The position numbers were made by a program, and so were the translations under genes. Source: Anoplopoma fimbria (lineage: Eukaryota > Chordata > Actinopteri > Perciformes > Anoplopomatidae). Taken from it: a stretch of DNA of 64,000 nt. Where the stretch lies: contig NC_072472.1 of the NCBI RefSeq assembly GCF_027596085.1, positions 16,555,971-16,619,970 on the forward strand, written 5' to 3'. Below are positions 11,611 through 48,354 of the stretch, in pieces. Under the pieces are notes generated by a model. It did no database searches, had not been told where the DNA came from, and saw nothing but the letters and a program-made list of their open reading frames with translations. Position 1 is the first letter of the stretch. Each line of letters opens with the position of its first letter.

Positions 11611-13537
11611 AATGTCACCAGTGAATCTCTGATATTAATATAATGATGAGGTAGAATTAAAACATTAAGACATTTATGCCATATTCACATGCCTGCATAA
11701 CCATATAAACAGCTTTAGGTTGTGATTAATGTCTTTATCAGAGGACAACCTGCGACCGTGTTTGAACAAAAAGTAATGTTGACTATTGCACAAATGGAAG
11801 AATGTCAAAATGAAAGGAGATCTTTGCCTGTTGTGCAGATAAATCCACCCATTTGAGATACTCTGAATTAAGTGGAAAATAATGCTCTGTGCTATCAGTA
11901 TGTACTGTGCCGCCAGCACTTTTGCAAGCGTATTGGCACTATTTGAGGATTTCAATGTTTAACACTGCTGGTCATAGAAGTGACTCTTGCAGAATCTCAA
12001 AGCTGGTTTGAATGTGGAAGTGCTGTCAAACTTCGCGGATTGCAGAATAGCTTGTCACGACAGGAAGTGTGCAGTTTGCCATCATGTTTCTAAAACTAAA
12101 CAGGTGACTTCTGCACAATAGGAAGCGTGCGTGTTACCAAGAAATAGACAGGTGTGGTTTTGGCTTATTCTAAAAACATGCAGCGTCATGTGTTGACGCC
12201 AAATGCTGTTTACTTTTCTGTAGTCTTCAACCTTTCTTTGATTCATAGCAAATCCATCAAGTCATTTTTTGTTCAGCTCTCATTGATGTATTGTCTGATT
12301 TCTATGCCTGAATGAGATACATTAACATGCAGCACAAATTAAATGTTTAAGGAACGACATTACACAATAAAAAAAGAAAAAATACTAAAATGTGGTCAGT
12401 GCAGAATTCTATTAGAACATACATTTAATAATCTCTATACCAGCAGTACAGTTTGGTGTTAGAGTACCCTCTGCTGTTGTTGAACATGTTTAATTGGGTT
12501 TTGATTATAAATGTATCCAGTGATCCATAAAACTACTTAAAACTGATGAAAACACTATAGATAAGAAATATCTGAATATCTTACCCTTAGAAAAACTGTT
12601 TGGGTGTACCCCAAAACAATGATGGCTCCATTCAGTCTTAGTGTCCCGGTGAGAATAATTAATCTGCATTTATGTTCCTAACAAATGAATTGTTTTAGCG
12701 TCTGTTTTTATCATTGTAAATATGTTTGGGTTTTGGATGGATAAATTGAAAAAATATTAAATGATAGATTAATCAATAGAAATAATCATTGGTTCGAGTT
12801 AAGGCCAGCATGCATAACACCAGGGCTCTGTAGTGGGTTCATCTAAATGAAATGCAGCCACTCCTTACATTACTACGTACACCTATGCTTTTTCCTGTGA
12901 TGACATGTTAGAATATCTGCAATGATTTCAAACCACAGACTGCATTCAATAAAATCCTGATACCCAACCCAGTCATGTTTTTAGTCTCATCTTTAATCAT
13001 ATCATTGTGGTTTGTTACCTCACCTGCAAACAAATCATCTCTTACAAGTTGCTTTCGTGTTTTAATAAACTAATCTCCCCACTAGTGGCAAATTTCAACA
13101 TAGAAAGAAAAACATGTTTTTTTCTGATCTCTAACTGCCAAAAATGTCTGTTAACATATGATTAAATGTTTGTTTTTTTCTTAAGAAAGAAATGTCTGTT
13201 AACCTTCAGTGTGTTTATTCTATTTTTCAATCAGGAAGTGGGATAGGAAAAGAAGAGTTGCTGAACTACTTATGAGTGTAGGATAAGTCTGAGTTAAAAC
13301 AGTACAAAACACCTGTACACATACTTCCATGTCAAGAAACATCATGGTACTTGATTCAACGTATAAAAGGCAAACTGAGATTTACAATGTGCTGCGTTTC
13401 CCTATATTGGTAGGTACAACAGAGCTTTAAACATTACCATCATTTACAAAATAAGTATGTACAATTTATTTTCTTTTTCCATTTTAAAACTGTGATTATT
13501 AACAATGTTGTCTTAATACTGTGGATAACTAGTTTAA
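11611..13537. other. Tail-to-tail intergenic region, SLAIN-like gene to taf1
   Basis: No coding exon was seen. The region is A/T-rich and should hold both 3' UTRs. An AATAAA for the plus strand occurs at 12366-12371, and one for the minus strand (taf1) at 13465-13470. Confidence 0.6.
13465..13470 (-). terminator. Likely taf1 polyadenylation signal
   Basis: AATAAA on the minus strand lies 68 nt beyond the taf1 stop codon. Another minus-strand AATAAA lies near 13213. Which one is used cannot be told from sequence. Confidence 0.45.
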
Positions 13538-28531
<14,994 letters not shown>

Positions 28532-28944
28532 CCTAAATGGATAACATTTACAGTGACTTGCAACTTTAGTGTAGATCATTCACAGTAGCTTTCATTTGAT
28601 ACAAGAGAGATGCATATCTGTTAACTGATATGGACATGCATTTGTAAACATACGTCCTCAAAATGTGCAATAGGTGTGCTGTGAAGTTGCAAACACAAAT
28701 GCCCAAGTGTTTTCTTTTCAGTAGGCGTCTGCCTATTTTAAAACTGGTGGGACGATGCGACAACACAATGATTTAAAAAACAACAGTAAGCTGCAGCTTG
28801 GTTTCAGACTCACCTGATGTTATCCACAACGCTGTTACACTAAAGTGACGCTACAACGTTAGCTAACTGCGTCCGTCCACGTTAGACATCTCGCTAGCAA
28901 TATGATGAAAACAAGATATTGGAAATGCCAAAGATGCACTTACC
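28532..28944 (-). promoter_or_regulatory. taf1: taf1 5' leader intron and untranslated first exon boundary
   Basis: The ATG exon is preceded one base away by a splice acceptor (CATTTAG, 28533-28534). A strong minus-strand donor, CGAAAG then GTAAGT, lies at 28943-28944. This implies an untranslated first exon and a promoter in roughly 28950-29320. The exact start site is not visible. Confidence 0.6.
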
Positions 28945-31000
28945 TTTCGTTAGCTAACTTCAGATTTGGTCAAATGTATTTCGGCCAGCTTGCTGTGTCT
29001 GCTGATAGCTAGAAGCTAACCTGCTACAGGTCAGTTCAACCAGGCAGAGTATAGCTGAGTGAGCTAGCTAATGTTAGCTAGACAAAATAACATATCTTTG
29101 TAACGACCATTTCTACATATGCCCGTATCACCATTGTGAGGTCAAAGGAAAAATCACAAAAAATACTTTTAATTCAGACTTTACACAGTCGGTAGAAACT
29201 TTTGTTTGTATTTGCGTATCAGGCGCCGCAGTATGCTGCAGCCTCCGCCAGCTAAGCTAGCTAGCGTTAGCTATTTACTGAGCGGAAACTCCAGGTCACC
29301 CGGATGGACAGCGTGAGGCGTTCAGGCACCCCCTGTAGCGTGGTTAACTGCCGTGTTTGCTAGGATGAGGCGGAATCTTCATTATCCAGAAATATTTATT
29401 TGGCAGTAGCTTTGTAATTATGCACGACAGAGCGCTGCTGCCTTTCTACGGGACTATTACATCGTAGTGGATTGAATTTAATCAAATTGCTACTCCTCAT
29501 CGTCCTTTAAAACGTTTAACGTACATGTATTTTTCATATGACTAGACACGTTGCTTATGCTTTCCTACTGTTGTTTGCCAAGGCAGAGGGCTTCTTCTAT
29601 GGAGCCAGCAAAAGTATTTGTCTCTGTACATGCTTCATCCCATCCACTCCAGTTCCCACTGGTCTGCAGGCTTTCCCATGACTTACAAAATCTGACATTT
29701 ATCAGGGTCGATTTTTTTGCCCTCTTCAACCAAACATCATCCACATGATATGAGGTATTGTACACTGGATTGTAAAATACCAATTATGTAAAGTGCAGAA
29801 AGTAGTGGTAATGCTTCAGTGGTAAAACAGGCTAAAAAATATCTGTTATTTTACCTCACAGATTCTGTTATCAGTTCTCCAAATTAAGTCTTGAGAACCT
29901 AACTGAACTTAAAAGATAAACACTTTTATGGTCAATAAAAGCAAACACAAACAGTTTAGCCAGTTTAATCATTTTAAAACACTTGGTTTGGAAAAAGTAC
30001 AAAAGTGATCCTGGACGCCACAGTATGAAACCAGCCCAATAATGCAAGGTGATAGGTGTGTTCCTTTAAAAGCATCTTCTACAGACATGTTAATTTCAAC
30101 TGGCCTTACCATACACATACTGTACTCACTAAAACAGATACAAGCAATAGTTTAAATACAATGGCTGACCCCAGTATTACATTTACAAGTGATTCTTAAA
30201 AAACTAATAAAAGGGAGGGGGAAAAAAGAAGTCCGACCACAATGCCACCCGGTGTCTGGCAGTAAAATCATGCAGTATTACAATCGTTCCACTAAAGAGA
30301 AACAGCAAATCACTACAGCTGTCACACAGTGAGAAAGAGGGCAGCCAAGAGGTGTCTCTCCGTCAGAAAGACTTTTGAAGTGTTCATTGGTTGTTTTGTG
30401 AATTGTTACTGAGAGGGTTCTCTACTGTTGAGCAGCAGCTCAGTGGTCACCCTTCCCGAGTTTGCATACATTGTAAAGTTTCCAGCATCTCCATATAGGA
30501 GAACTTTTCTTCCACAATCGCATAAATTTAGAAAAATATAACTAATTGCTATTGAAGAAAACCCCAAAATGTGGGATATTCTCTTAGTATGTTGTGAGGA
30601 AATAAAAAAAGCTAAGAAATACAGTTGAATAAATAAATTGCATGACATCCATAAAAACTCAGTGGATACATTTGAGTTGACAGAATGCTATCCACATATG
30701 CACACCATGCCTTTTGTTTTGGCCCGGCAGTGTTAAAAATGAGGGCTCCGTCCTCCACTCCATCCAAAGTCATATCCTATGAACTGGTGGAAAAGTCGCC
30801 ATAAAATATCTAAAATATGTTGACATTTAGAGAAAGGTTTCTTCGACTCAACGAGTGATCTCCATGTACAACATGGTCCCTGGCTTTACCAGTTAAGAAG
30901 TAATCAATGTTAATGGCAATGAGGAAACACAGGAGGGAGACTTTCACAGTGTTACAACAATGAAGCCGCTCTGTGTTGTTACCCGTTGGCAGGCCTATTG
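28945..31000. other. taf1 upstream region and fam76b 3' flank
   Basis: Positions 28950-29320 are the likely taf1 promoter zone, with relatively high G+C and many CTAGC/GCTAGC motifs. From about 29400 to 31000 the DNA is A/T-rich without coding exons and most likely holds the fam76b 3' UTR. Confidence 0.5.
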
Positions 31001-35228
<4,228 letters not shown>

Positions 35229-35540
35229 TCAACGTAAGACTAGGAGCGCATACACGGGGCTGGCATCCAGTGTTAGCTGAGGTTAGCTCGCTCGGCTAGG
35301 TGGCGTAGGGCAACACAGGGGTAGCTTAGCTAGAGGGAGCAGGCGAAGAACAATAAACTCCTAATGTTGTGTATGTTTCACCGCTCATACGTGATCCAAC
35401 CGGACGAGCTTGAGATCAATCATTAGTTATGTCGCCGCGTTAGCATCCCGTCCACACGTATCTGGCGATTTAAATGAAGTTTCCACTGCTCTCGCTGAGA
35501 AAAGGGTATTTTCCTGTTTTCCTTCTCTGTTTTTTGTATC

Positions 35541-35577
35541 AACGCCGTCGTCGTCGTCGTCGTCATGTAACCGGAAG
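35541..35577. promoter_or_regulatory. Candidate fam76b promoter element: GTC repeat and ETS site
   Basis: A (GTC)n trinucleotide run at 35543-35565 is followed by CCGGAAG at 35571-35577, an ETS-family core typical of housekeeping promoters. It lies about 420 bp upstream of the fam76b ATG in CpG-containing DNA. The assignment to fam76b is inferred from position. Confidence 0.45.
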
Positions 35578-35914
35578 AGGTCGACGGCTCCAGCAGAAGA
35601 AGAAAGGAAACCTATCGCGACACGACATCCGTCCGCGGGATTCACATTTTGAAACGCGCAGAGCCAATCACATGTCCGGGTTCAGCCCACACAGCTCCAC
35701 ATCATTCACGACCATGTCATTAATCTAGTTGTTAACTAGTTTAATCCTCACGTCACGACTACAATAACACTGGGCATCATTTGTATTATCTAGCTTGTGA
35801 AGGTGTTTTTTTTAAGTGTAACTGTTAAGTCGTTAATGTCAGCTTCCAGCATCTCAAATGGAAATCACCCCTACTCCTTTAAATTCTGCTGATTATCAAT
35901 TGTTATAAAGATAA

Positions 35915-36175
35915 ATATGTTTTTATTGTCATTGTAGTGATACAACGAAATTCCGTTTGGTAGCCCTCAGCCAGCCAGCAGCAGCGAACAACAAACGTAA
36001 TAACAATATACAACACAATAACAACAATATACAGATAAAAATACACAAAAGGAATGAAAACTTTACTATGTACACACAAAAGGAATGAAAACTTTACTAT
36101 GTACACACAAAAGGAATGAAAACTTTACTATGTACACACAAAAGGAATGCAAACTTTAGTATGTACACATGTGAG
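35915..36175 (-). repeat. LINE 3'-end-like tail plus 31-bp tandem repeat (4 copies)
   Basis: In minus orientation the stretch near 35920-35955 reads as a common LINE 3' end (ATTTCGTTGTATCACTACAA, then TGACAATAAA). From about 36043 to 36172 there are four copies of a 31-bp unit containing GGAATGAAAACTTTACTATG, at exact 31-bp spacing. The last copy has diverged at two positions. Confidence 0.75.
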
Positions 36176-36989
36176 TATTTAAAGTTTGTGCAAAAATGAT
36201 CAAATGTTTATAAATGGCTATAAACTGAACTCATCCCAGTTTAGTCAACCACGCTGCAGTAGTGTGACTATGAAGGTCCCCGGGCCCTAGATTGTCCGAC
36301 GCTCTATAGTCACAAGATAATCACAAGTCAAGATAAATTTGAAATATTTCTCGCATTAAAATAAAATATCCCCATTGTGGGTAAATTATCATTAACACAA
36401 GGACCTCAGGCTCTGAAACAAACATTCAGTGAGACTCTTACAGTGGCTGTGTGTCACACATAACTGTTCATTATATATACATAATGGATGTTCTGTTTAT
36501 TCATGAGTTGTTTCAAGGGTATTTGTAGAATTACTTATAATTTAGTCAGTGTATGGCAAAGCTTCTGTATATATCAGTTTGACCCATCAAGATATCACAT
36601 ACTAAATGATATTCAGCATCATACTTACATAGTGTTGTTTGACTCAGTGCATATTCCAACTGAGTAGATCTGAGGTCTGAACATTGTGTGACATTTCAAT
36701 CAACATTGTCAGAGTAAAGAAATTAGGGTTTGAATAATTTCAATCAGGTCCAATTGTTTTCTGTAATGTATTCATTGAGGGGGGTCCTAGATGACTTGGT
36801 TTCAGACGTAATTCTGTTCAACAGCTACGTAAGGTTGCATTCTATTATTTGAAAACAAACACTTAATAAAATATAGGTTTAACATTTGGTCTGATATGAG
36901 AAGTTGTAATGTTAAAATAAGGAGCGGGTAAACCCTACTTTATTCTACCTCAGCTGCCATGATGGATTCAAAGATAGACCTATCAGTTT

Positions 36990-37728
36990 AAGATAAGATA
37001 AGATAAGATAATCCTTTATTAGTCCCGCAGCGGGGAAATTTGCAGGCTTACAGCAGCATAGAGTAAAGTGCACACAAGAGACATAGTAGAAGAAAGACAA
37101 GATAAAAAAAAAAAATAAAAGTATTATAAATAAGCAATAAGAAACAGTAGAAAAACAACAATAACTGAAATATTATATTTACAGACAGAAAAAACTATTT
37201 TAACTATTATTGCACAGTGTAATGTATTGCACAAGTTTTTATTGTCATGTGTCATGTGGTCTGCTGGGAGCAGAGTTGGTTGTGCAACCTGACAGCAGCA
37301 GGAAGGAAGGACCTGCGGTACCTCTCCTTCACACACCGGGGGTGAAGCAGCCGGTGGCTGAAGGAGCTGCACAGAGCTGCCAGAGTGTCCCGCATGGGGT
37401 GAGAGGTGTTGTTCATCAGGGATGACAGCTTGGCCATCATCCTCCTGTCTCCCACCACCTCCACCGTATCCAGTGGACACCCCAGCACACTGCTGGCCTT
37501 CCTGACAAGCTTGTTGAGTCTCTTCTTGTCGGCTGCTGAGATGCTGCTGCTCCAGCAGACCACTGCATAAAAAATAGCTGATGCCACCACAGAGTTGAAA
37601 AAGGTCCTCAGGAGTGCTCCCTGCACTACAAAGGACCTCAGTCTCCTCAGCAGATAGAGTCTGCTCTGACCCTTTTTATAAAGTGCATTTGTATGATTAG
37701 TCCAGTCCAGTTTATTGTTCAAATGCAT
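36990..37728 (-). mobile_element. 5'-truncated non-LTR retrotransposon, reverse transcriptase C-terminus
   Basis: A minus-strand open frame of about 158 codons (37252-37728) reads as the end of a LINE reverse transcriptase: WTNHTNALYKKGQSRLYLLR, then SVVASAIFYAVVCWSSSIS and MNNTSHPMRDTL. Its 3' tail ends at 36990-37010 in a TTATC array, as LINEs of this kind do. The clade (Rex1/L2-like) is not certain. It lies between fam76b and mtmr2. Confidence 0.8.
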
Positions 37729-37729
37729 T

Positions 37730-39648
37730 CCCTGTCATTCCCTGTCTCTTTCCTGTCCCCTGAATCAGTCCAACATACTGTCTCCACATTCGCATGCTGC
37801 GTTACTCCCTCGTTTCTGTCTCCTCTGGCGTGTCTTTGTGTGACTCCTTGGAATGAGTTTCTTGTTAATTAGCAAAACACAACCAGGAATAGAAATAGGA
37901 ATAGCCTTTCTGCGTCACAATAAAAACCTGTAAGAAGTCGATGGACAACATATTCAAATAGTGTTACCTCCAAAAAAACAAATGTTTTAATACACTTTGA
38001 CCTTTATTATTGCCTGCAGTGTATTAATTCCCAGAACAATTTTTGAAGTAATTATGTGCAAACAGGACAGCAGCCTAATTTCAATCATGTGGAAAAACAT
38101 ACTTTATTTACTATATGTTTTTAAAGAGGGAGTAATGCAATCTAAGGGCCAATATAAATTAATTTTAAGTGATGGGCATTAATAAAATAAAAAATCAATA
38201 AAAAAAAAACAATAATATAGCCTGTTAATAAGTAGAGGATGCCTTAAAACCAATTTACATCTAGTCATTTATTTAGATAAGAAAGTGAAACAGCTTGATT
38301 ATGAATACTGTTTTCAGAGCCTCTGCAGTTAATATTACCCTCAAGCACATTTGCACTGTAAATGTCAGACCTAATTTATTTTAAAATATTTTTTTTATCA
38401 TATTTTATGGAAAGACCATAATCATAACAAGAGATAATTAATGCTAATGTCATTGGGGCTCAGCTATGATTTGAAACACTAATAGGTAAAGTTAAGAAAT
38501 AAAGTGGAGGGTCTTGTGTTCAGGCCACACTAATGTAACAAACCATACTGACATCTTTAAATTGATTCTTTTGTTTATTGCAAGTAATCACATACACAGT
38601 GGAAAGGCTAACTAACACTGTATTTACCATTTCCTCTTGGCAATCAAAAAGCTGTGCACACTTTTCTCTTTTTATTCTCCCATTCGGTCATTCAGAGCAA
38701 GGCACAGATATTCATTAAACTAGAAAAAAAACTAAGCAAATTATTAGTTGTTACACATTCTGCTACCTTTAAAAAAAGCGTCTAATACTAGCTTTAAAAA
38801 GCATCAGTAAGAAATGTGAACAATTACATTTTAGTAAGTATAGTCTAATATTAACTGGGACAAATTCACTTTAGCATATTCTGCATAGCTTATTAACATT
38901 GCATGGGAACATCTCTCATCAATTCATGACATGAGACAGTGTGTGTTTGTGAACCATATATACAGTCTGGACTAAAGGATAATAAATATATAGTTAGAAA
39001 AACAAAACTGAGAGGAATGTCATACATGACACATAATGTAGTCATAAAAAAAAACATTTGGTCACAACAATCTAAAAGCACTGACTTGAGAAGAAGACAA
39101 ACTTGTTTAATGCGCTCTGTCTATATTTTCTTTAACATTTTGTATATTAAAACAACTCCGAGCCATTTAGTCATTTTTAGTACTAGAACTCAAAATCATT
39201 TTTTGCAGCGATGTACATCTTTACAATTGCTTCAGCGGTACTGCTTTTCACTGCTGAACATTTGCTTTGTAGAGGAATGGAGTGAGTGTTCCTATGAAGT
39301 GTATAAGGCATACATATTTTACCCGAGTAATATTTAGTGTACTTTAAAAACACTGATTGTTGATGGGCTGACACACTTATGTTCTCACTATTGTAGTTAC
39401 ATGTCCTCTCAACCCTGGAGGAAGAGTACAATATGGCTGTAGTAAATCAGACACTCTTTTGTTGCAAGCAGACTCTCCATGACCTGTGAGAGGTGGAAAC
39501 CCATCAGACTCTTAGTAGTAGTGTTTTAATGCCAGTTTGGCACACAGGTCCTTTGTTGTGCCAGGTGCGGCCAACTAATTACTTCTGTATAGCAACTTCT
39601 CACAGGTAAGATTCCACTTCTGCTACCGTCTGCGATGTCAAAGTTGTG
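37730..39648. other. mtmr2 3' flank, no gene seen
   Basis: A/T-rich sequence with no supported exon, probably the mtmr2 3' UTR in its right part. The gene normally found between FAM76B and MTMR2 in human (CEP57) was not seen here. Confidence 0.5.
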
Positions 39649-44542
<4,894 letters not shown>

Positions 44543-45149
44543 GTTCCTCCCGCTTCAAGGGTTTGGATGACCGGCAGTGTGAACCCCGAGTGTGCGATGG
44601 AGATCTGTCTATCCACGGAAGAATTGTGTTTAAATCCCCCGTCGGAGTACAGTAAATCCCCACCAACAAAAGGAAGCTGCCATGTTTTCCCGGCAGCCTC
44701 CCAATCCCTGTCATAAGGAAGAGGTTGATGAACGTGGCGCCCCCTGGCGGCTCGCTGCATGCTGCCTTCACTGACATTTGTACATTTTTTTATGTACAAC
44801 CGCACTTGTACATAAAAAATTTGTTCTGAAACCGCTGAAACACACGTGTGGATGATTCAAAAGGTATACCACAGATTAATGTGCATTTAAAAAATGCATA
44901 ATATCATATTTTTGAGGGGAAATATCATACGTAGACATACATAGTTTTAGATATCTTTAAGTGTTTTTAAAAATAGATTGAAGGAGTTGGAGGAAGGTTC
45001 ATCTGGTTGTAGATGGTTTTGACTGAGGTATGTGCCCCTGTGTGATCTAGGATATGATGACCTGAGTCTTAGTTTTGGTTTACTCATGCTGTGATCTGAT
45101 TTTTTTTTTTAAATGTTATTGTCTGTCACTGTTTTATGTTGTATGTCTG

Positions 45150-45270
45150 AAACTTTGTTTAATGTGCTGCTGCTGTCTTGGCCAGGACACTCTTGTAAAG
45201 GAGATTTTTAATCTCAATTAGGCTTTTCCTGATTAAATAAATTTTAAATAAATTAAAAAAACAAGCTTCC
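45150..45270 (+). repeat. LINE-like 3' end fragment
   Basis: The segment TCTTGGCCAGGACACTCTTG, then GAGATTTTTAATCTCAATTA and TTAAATAAATTTTAAATAAA, matches a 3' terminus widespread in fish genomes. The clade is uncertain. Confidence 0.55.
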
Positions 45271-45842
45271 TGTCCAATAAATGCCACATCTCAGTAACTT
45301 TATTGTTTTAGTTTCATTCTTTTTCCTTGCTGCTGCTAGTTATTTAAAAAAAAGACAGCACATTCCTGAACATTTATATCTTATTCATATTCAAATAAAC
45401 ATTGTAAACGACTAGCCCAACATTTTTAACAATAAAGAATATAATTAAGTACATTTTTGTGACTCATATTCATGTTGGAACACAGGTAATTACTGTTTTT
45501 TAGGATTTCAATTGTTAGGTCTCTATCTGCGACAATCAGTTTTTTTTTAATATGAGGAAATGGCAACATGCTCCTCAGATAATATTAGAGAAATTAGAAA
45601 TGATGTGATTCTAATTTGTGGATATGTTAAATAATTTGTATAAATGTATAAAACATTCCAAAAATATGATTCTGAACTCAGCTCATTATAAACATATAGT
45701 ATCATGTTTAAGTCAATTCGGGGTTTTTTCTAAAGTTAATAATAGTTTGGATTAATATATATTCAAACCATTTTGTTAGAACTGTACAAAAACCAGATAA
45801 CATAGTGGAAAAAAGTAGAATAACTTGAAAAACACAGTTGTG

Positions 45843-45844
<2 letters not shown>

Positions 45845-45889
<45 letters not shown>
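45845..45889 (+). repeat. 45-base adenine homopolymer
   Basis: An uninterrupted A tract. The flanking sequence shows no obvious LINE or processed gene upstream on the plus strand, so its origin is unclear. Its length is prone to sequencing and replication error. Confidence 0.95.
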
Positions 45890-45890
<1 letters not shown>

Positions 45891-46222
45891 AATGACAATA
45901 AGAAATTCCTGCAAGCCATTTCAAACAGTCTTAAAGTTTTTGTTTATTGAAATTAATGTTAAAAAAAACTACAGAGAGACTAAGATGTTGAATCACATCT
46001 AACAATTTCAATCACCTTTTCATGAGCTTTATTTAAAGGATGACCTCACCAACTCATTTATATACAACATTGTATGTGCTGGCTGTACACATTCTAACGC
46101 ATGAGTACAGAATGTATCTAAATACCATCCATTGTTTTTGGGCCAGAGGGCAACAGTAGGGCGGAGACCAAAGAGATGAGATGAAAAAAAACAACAATAA
46201 TAACGTTAACAGACACAGTTCT

Positions 46223-47636
46223 TTACTTTACATATTTTTCCATAAATTTCTTGTGGAACTCAGAGCGAAGTGTGTCATTGATAAAGCGTTTCTCCTTCCG
46301 GTCGTCGACTCCTTTGGCGCAATTTTTGAAAACAACATCATCATCCCACCTAGAAAGATATTGAAAAATTAAATGTTGATGGTAAGAGGAAAGTGAAGAG
46401 AACTTCTTTCTTCAAATACAACACTCATGATGTGCATGCATATCTGTGTTTGTAATATACCTTCTCTTCACTCTGAAGGTATTCTGACTCTGGGTCATCT
46501 GCTGTTGCTGCTGCTGCTGTAGCTGCTGCTGCTGCTGCCCTGCCAAATTGATCAATGGATTGCCACTCAAGATATTCTCCATGCGAATCCTCTCCTCCTC
46601 TGCCTTTTGCTCCCGCTCCTAAGGTGGGAGAAGAAACAAAGTCACTTAATGAGATATTCGCCTCCTCTCAAACAAAACCCACGTCTCAATTTGCCGATTG
46701 TGCCGTCAGCCCGGTTCAAACACATCAGTCTGAAATGATAAATTACCTTTCGTTCTTGCTCTTCGGCTCGCTCTTTCTTGATCTTTTCCAGTTCTGCCAG
46801 AAGAGCTGCAGTGTCATCGTCATCACTGTCCTCCTCAGAGTCCTCGTCCTCATCATCCTATAAAAAAAATCCAAGCAACATTGGTGAGGGAGTTTAAGAA
46901 GTGCTAATCACCACCAAGTGTGCAGTGCCAGCACTTACATCAGTGAGAGGGTCATCAGCATCAAGGTTGGCTGCTGGGATCTGATCCAGTCTGGGCCTCT
47001 TTGAAGATGACGACGAAGATGATGATGATGTGGTGTGCTCTGGAAAATTAGGGTCAAAGCAGTATTTGAAATATTTGTTTTTATGGGTATAAACCTCAGA
47101 TAAAATGAGCATTATGGTCAGAAATATTTAATAAAAAACATGTTTAACAAGTCACTACAGATAGACCAACCTCTTGGTCCCCTTTCTCTGGTCTTTTCAC
47201 GTGCAACTACACGCTCCCTCTCCTCCAGCTCCCTGCGGAAGTCACGGGCACGCACCTCCTCTGGGGCATCCTGGGTAGGTTGCCTTATGACGGGAGAACA
47301 TTTGATAAATAAAACAAAAAAACATTTTGATTCCAACATACATCCACCTTCAATCTGAGTAGATAGAAGGTGCAGCAAGAACAGTTTAAAAGTCTCACAC
47401 TGGATGTAAATCTGTGCCCATCAAGCCAGCCAGCAGTGCACTCAGCAACACACTGATTACAACCCAAGACTCAATTCCACTCATTCTTGCTTGACTGACC
47501 TGTACTTGATCTTTGTGTGACCTGGAAGATCTCGACTGGAATACTGCTTAGAAAGGGCACTCAAATCACCTCCACCTTCTCCTTTACCTCTCCCTCCTCT
47601 CGCCGGCTCAAATGTCGGTCTTGCAGCTGTAGTCAT
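46223..47636 (-). CDS. cwc15: Spliceosome-associated protein CWC15
   Basis: CWC15 belongs to the Prp19/NTC-associated spliceosome core. Coding exons are 47500-47636, 47171-47283, 46939-47039, 46747-46857, 46461-46618 and 46223-46349; they sum to 747 nt, or 248 residues (human 229). The conserved start is [20 protein letters not shown], followed by [20 protein letters not shown]. An acidic block ([15 protein letters not shown]), a charged helix, and the conserved end [18 protein letters not shown] and [17 protein letters not shown] follow. The extra length comes from a serine run (SSSSSSSS) and a glutamine tract near residues 182-195. An acceptor (CTACTACAG) lies in the leader just before the ATG, so an untranslated first exon is expected. 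Confidence 0.97.
46507..46549 (-). repeat. CAG trinucleotide tract encoding polyglutamine in cwc15
   Basis: The plus strand shows TGTTGCTGCTGCTGCTGTAG then CTGCTGCTGCTGCTGC. On the coding strand this gives six Gln, a Leu (CTA) and seven Gln. It explains part of the length excess over human CWC15. Confidence 0.9.
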
Positions 47637-48296
47637 CTTTGATGGCTCTGCTGTAGTAGCACGTGAAAGGAGAACAAACATAAACGGGAAACCAAGTGAT
47701 GATCATAACATCTTTTAAACTAAAGTGTCTTAACCTAAAAGTGAGAACATATATTCTGTCAACTAGCTAAAAATCAACCATCCACAACTTGTCTGCAGGG
47801 GAAGGGTACAGTCGCTTATAAATTAAAGTTACAGGTAATATGGCTGTGTGGTAATGTAGAGTATAAAGCAGAAGCATTTATTCTTCAGTATGGCTGAGAG
47901 AGACAGAGAAGGAGCTAGTGAAATGACCAATTTAACAACTGAGGCATCCACTCAAACTCACTGGTTCATTCGTCAAATTACGATTAAAAAGGTTAACACC
48001 TATACTATTGTATTCGTGAGTGATATACTCTCTGTTTTTAGGCAAATAAGTTGTTTGCTAGTCATTGATAAAGTACAGAACACAAGCTAGCCAGTTAGCC
48101 AGTGAAGCTAACTAATAAGTTGCTAGCATGCTAGCCTGCTCTGACAACGCTGTTGGTGAAGAAAACAATGCTCTTTCGTCTTGCCTGCCTAGTGCGCACC
48201 GTCAAACGCGAACTATTTTAGAATGTTTTATTCAAATGAAACAGAAAATCGAATGATGGGCATTTCAGAAGTTATTTCTAGAGAAATAACACTTAC

Positions 48297-48354
48297 GTTG
48301 CTGCTACCACACGACAAAAAGAAGACGCGACGCAGCGAGTGACGTCACTTCCGG
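48297..48354 (-). promoter_or_regulatory. cwc15: cwc15 promoter with fused CRE-ETS element, and first untranslated exon
   Basis: TGACGTCACTTCCGG at 48340-48354 joins a perfect CRE to an ETS core (CCGGAAGTGACGTCA on the minus strand). Just downstream, in the direction of cwc15, lies a donor AAC then GTAAGT at 48297. A short untranslated exon of about 40 nt then splices to the acceptor about 25 nt before the ATG. This is the arrangement expected of a TATA-less housekeeping promoter. Confidence 0.75.

Larger units (their letters stand above)
44543..46222. other. mtmr2 upstream region and cwc15 3' flank
   Basis: No coding exon was seen. The mtmr2 promoter should lie within a few hundred bases of 44543. 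A LINE-like 3' end (45150-45270) and a 45-base A tract (45845-45889) occupy the middle. Minus-strand AATAAA signals at 46028-46033 and 45943-45948 may serve cwc15. Confidence 0.5.

Noticed and set aside
45708..45914. Poly-Phe open frame
   Set aside because: Translation of the 45-A homopolymer.
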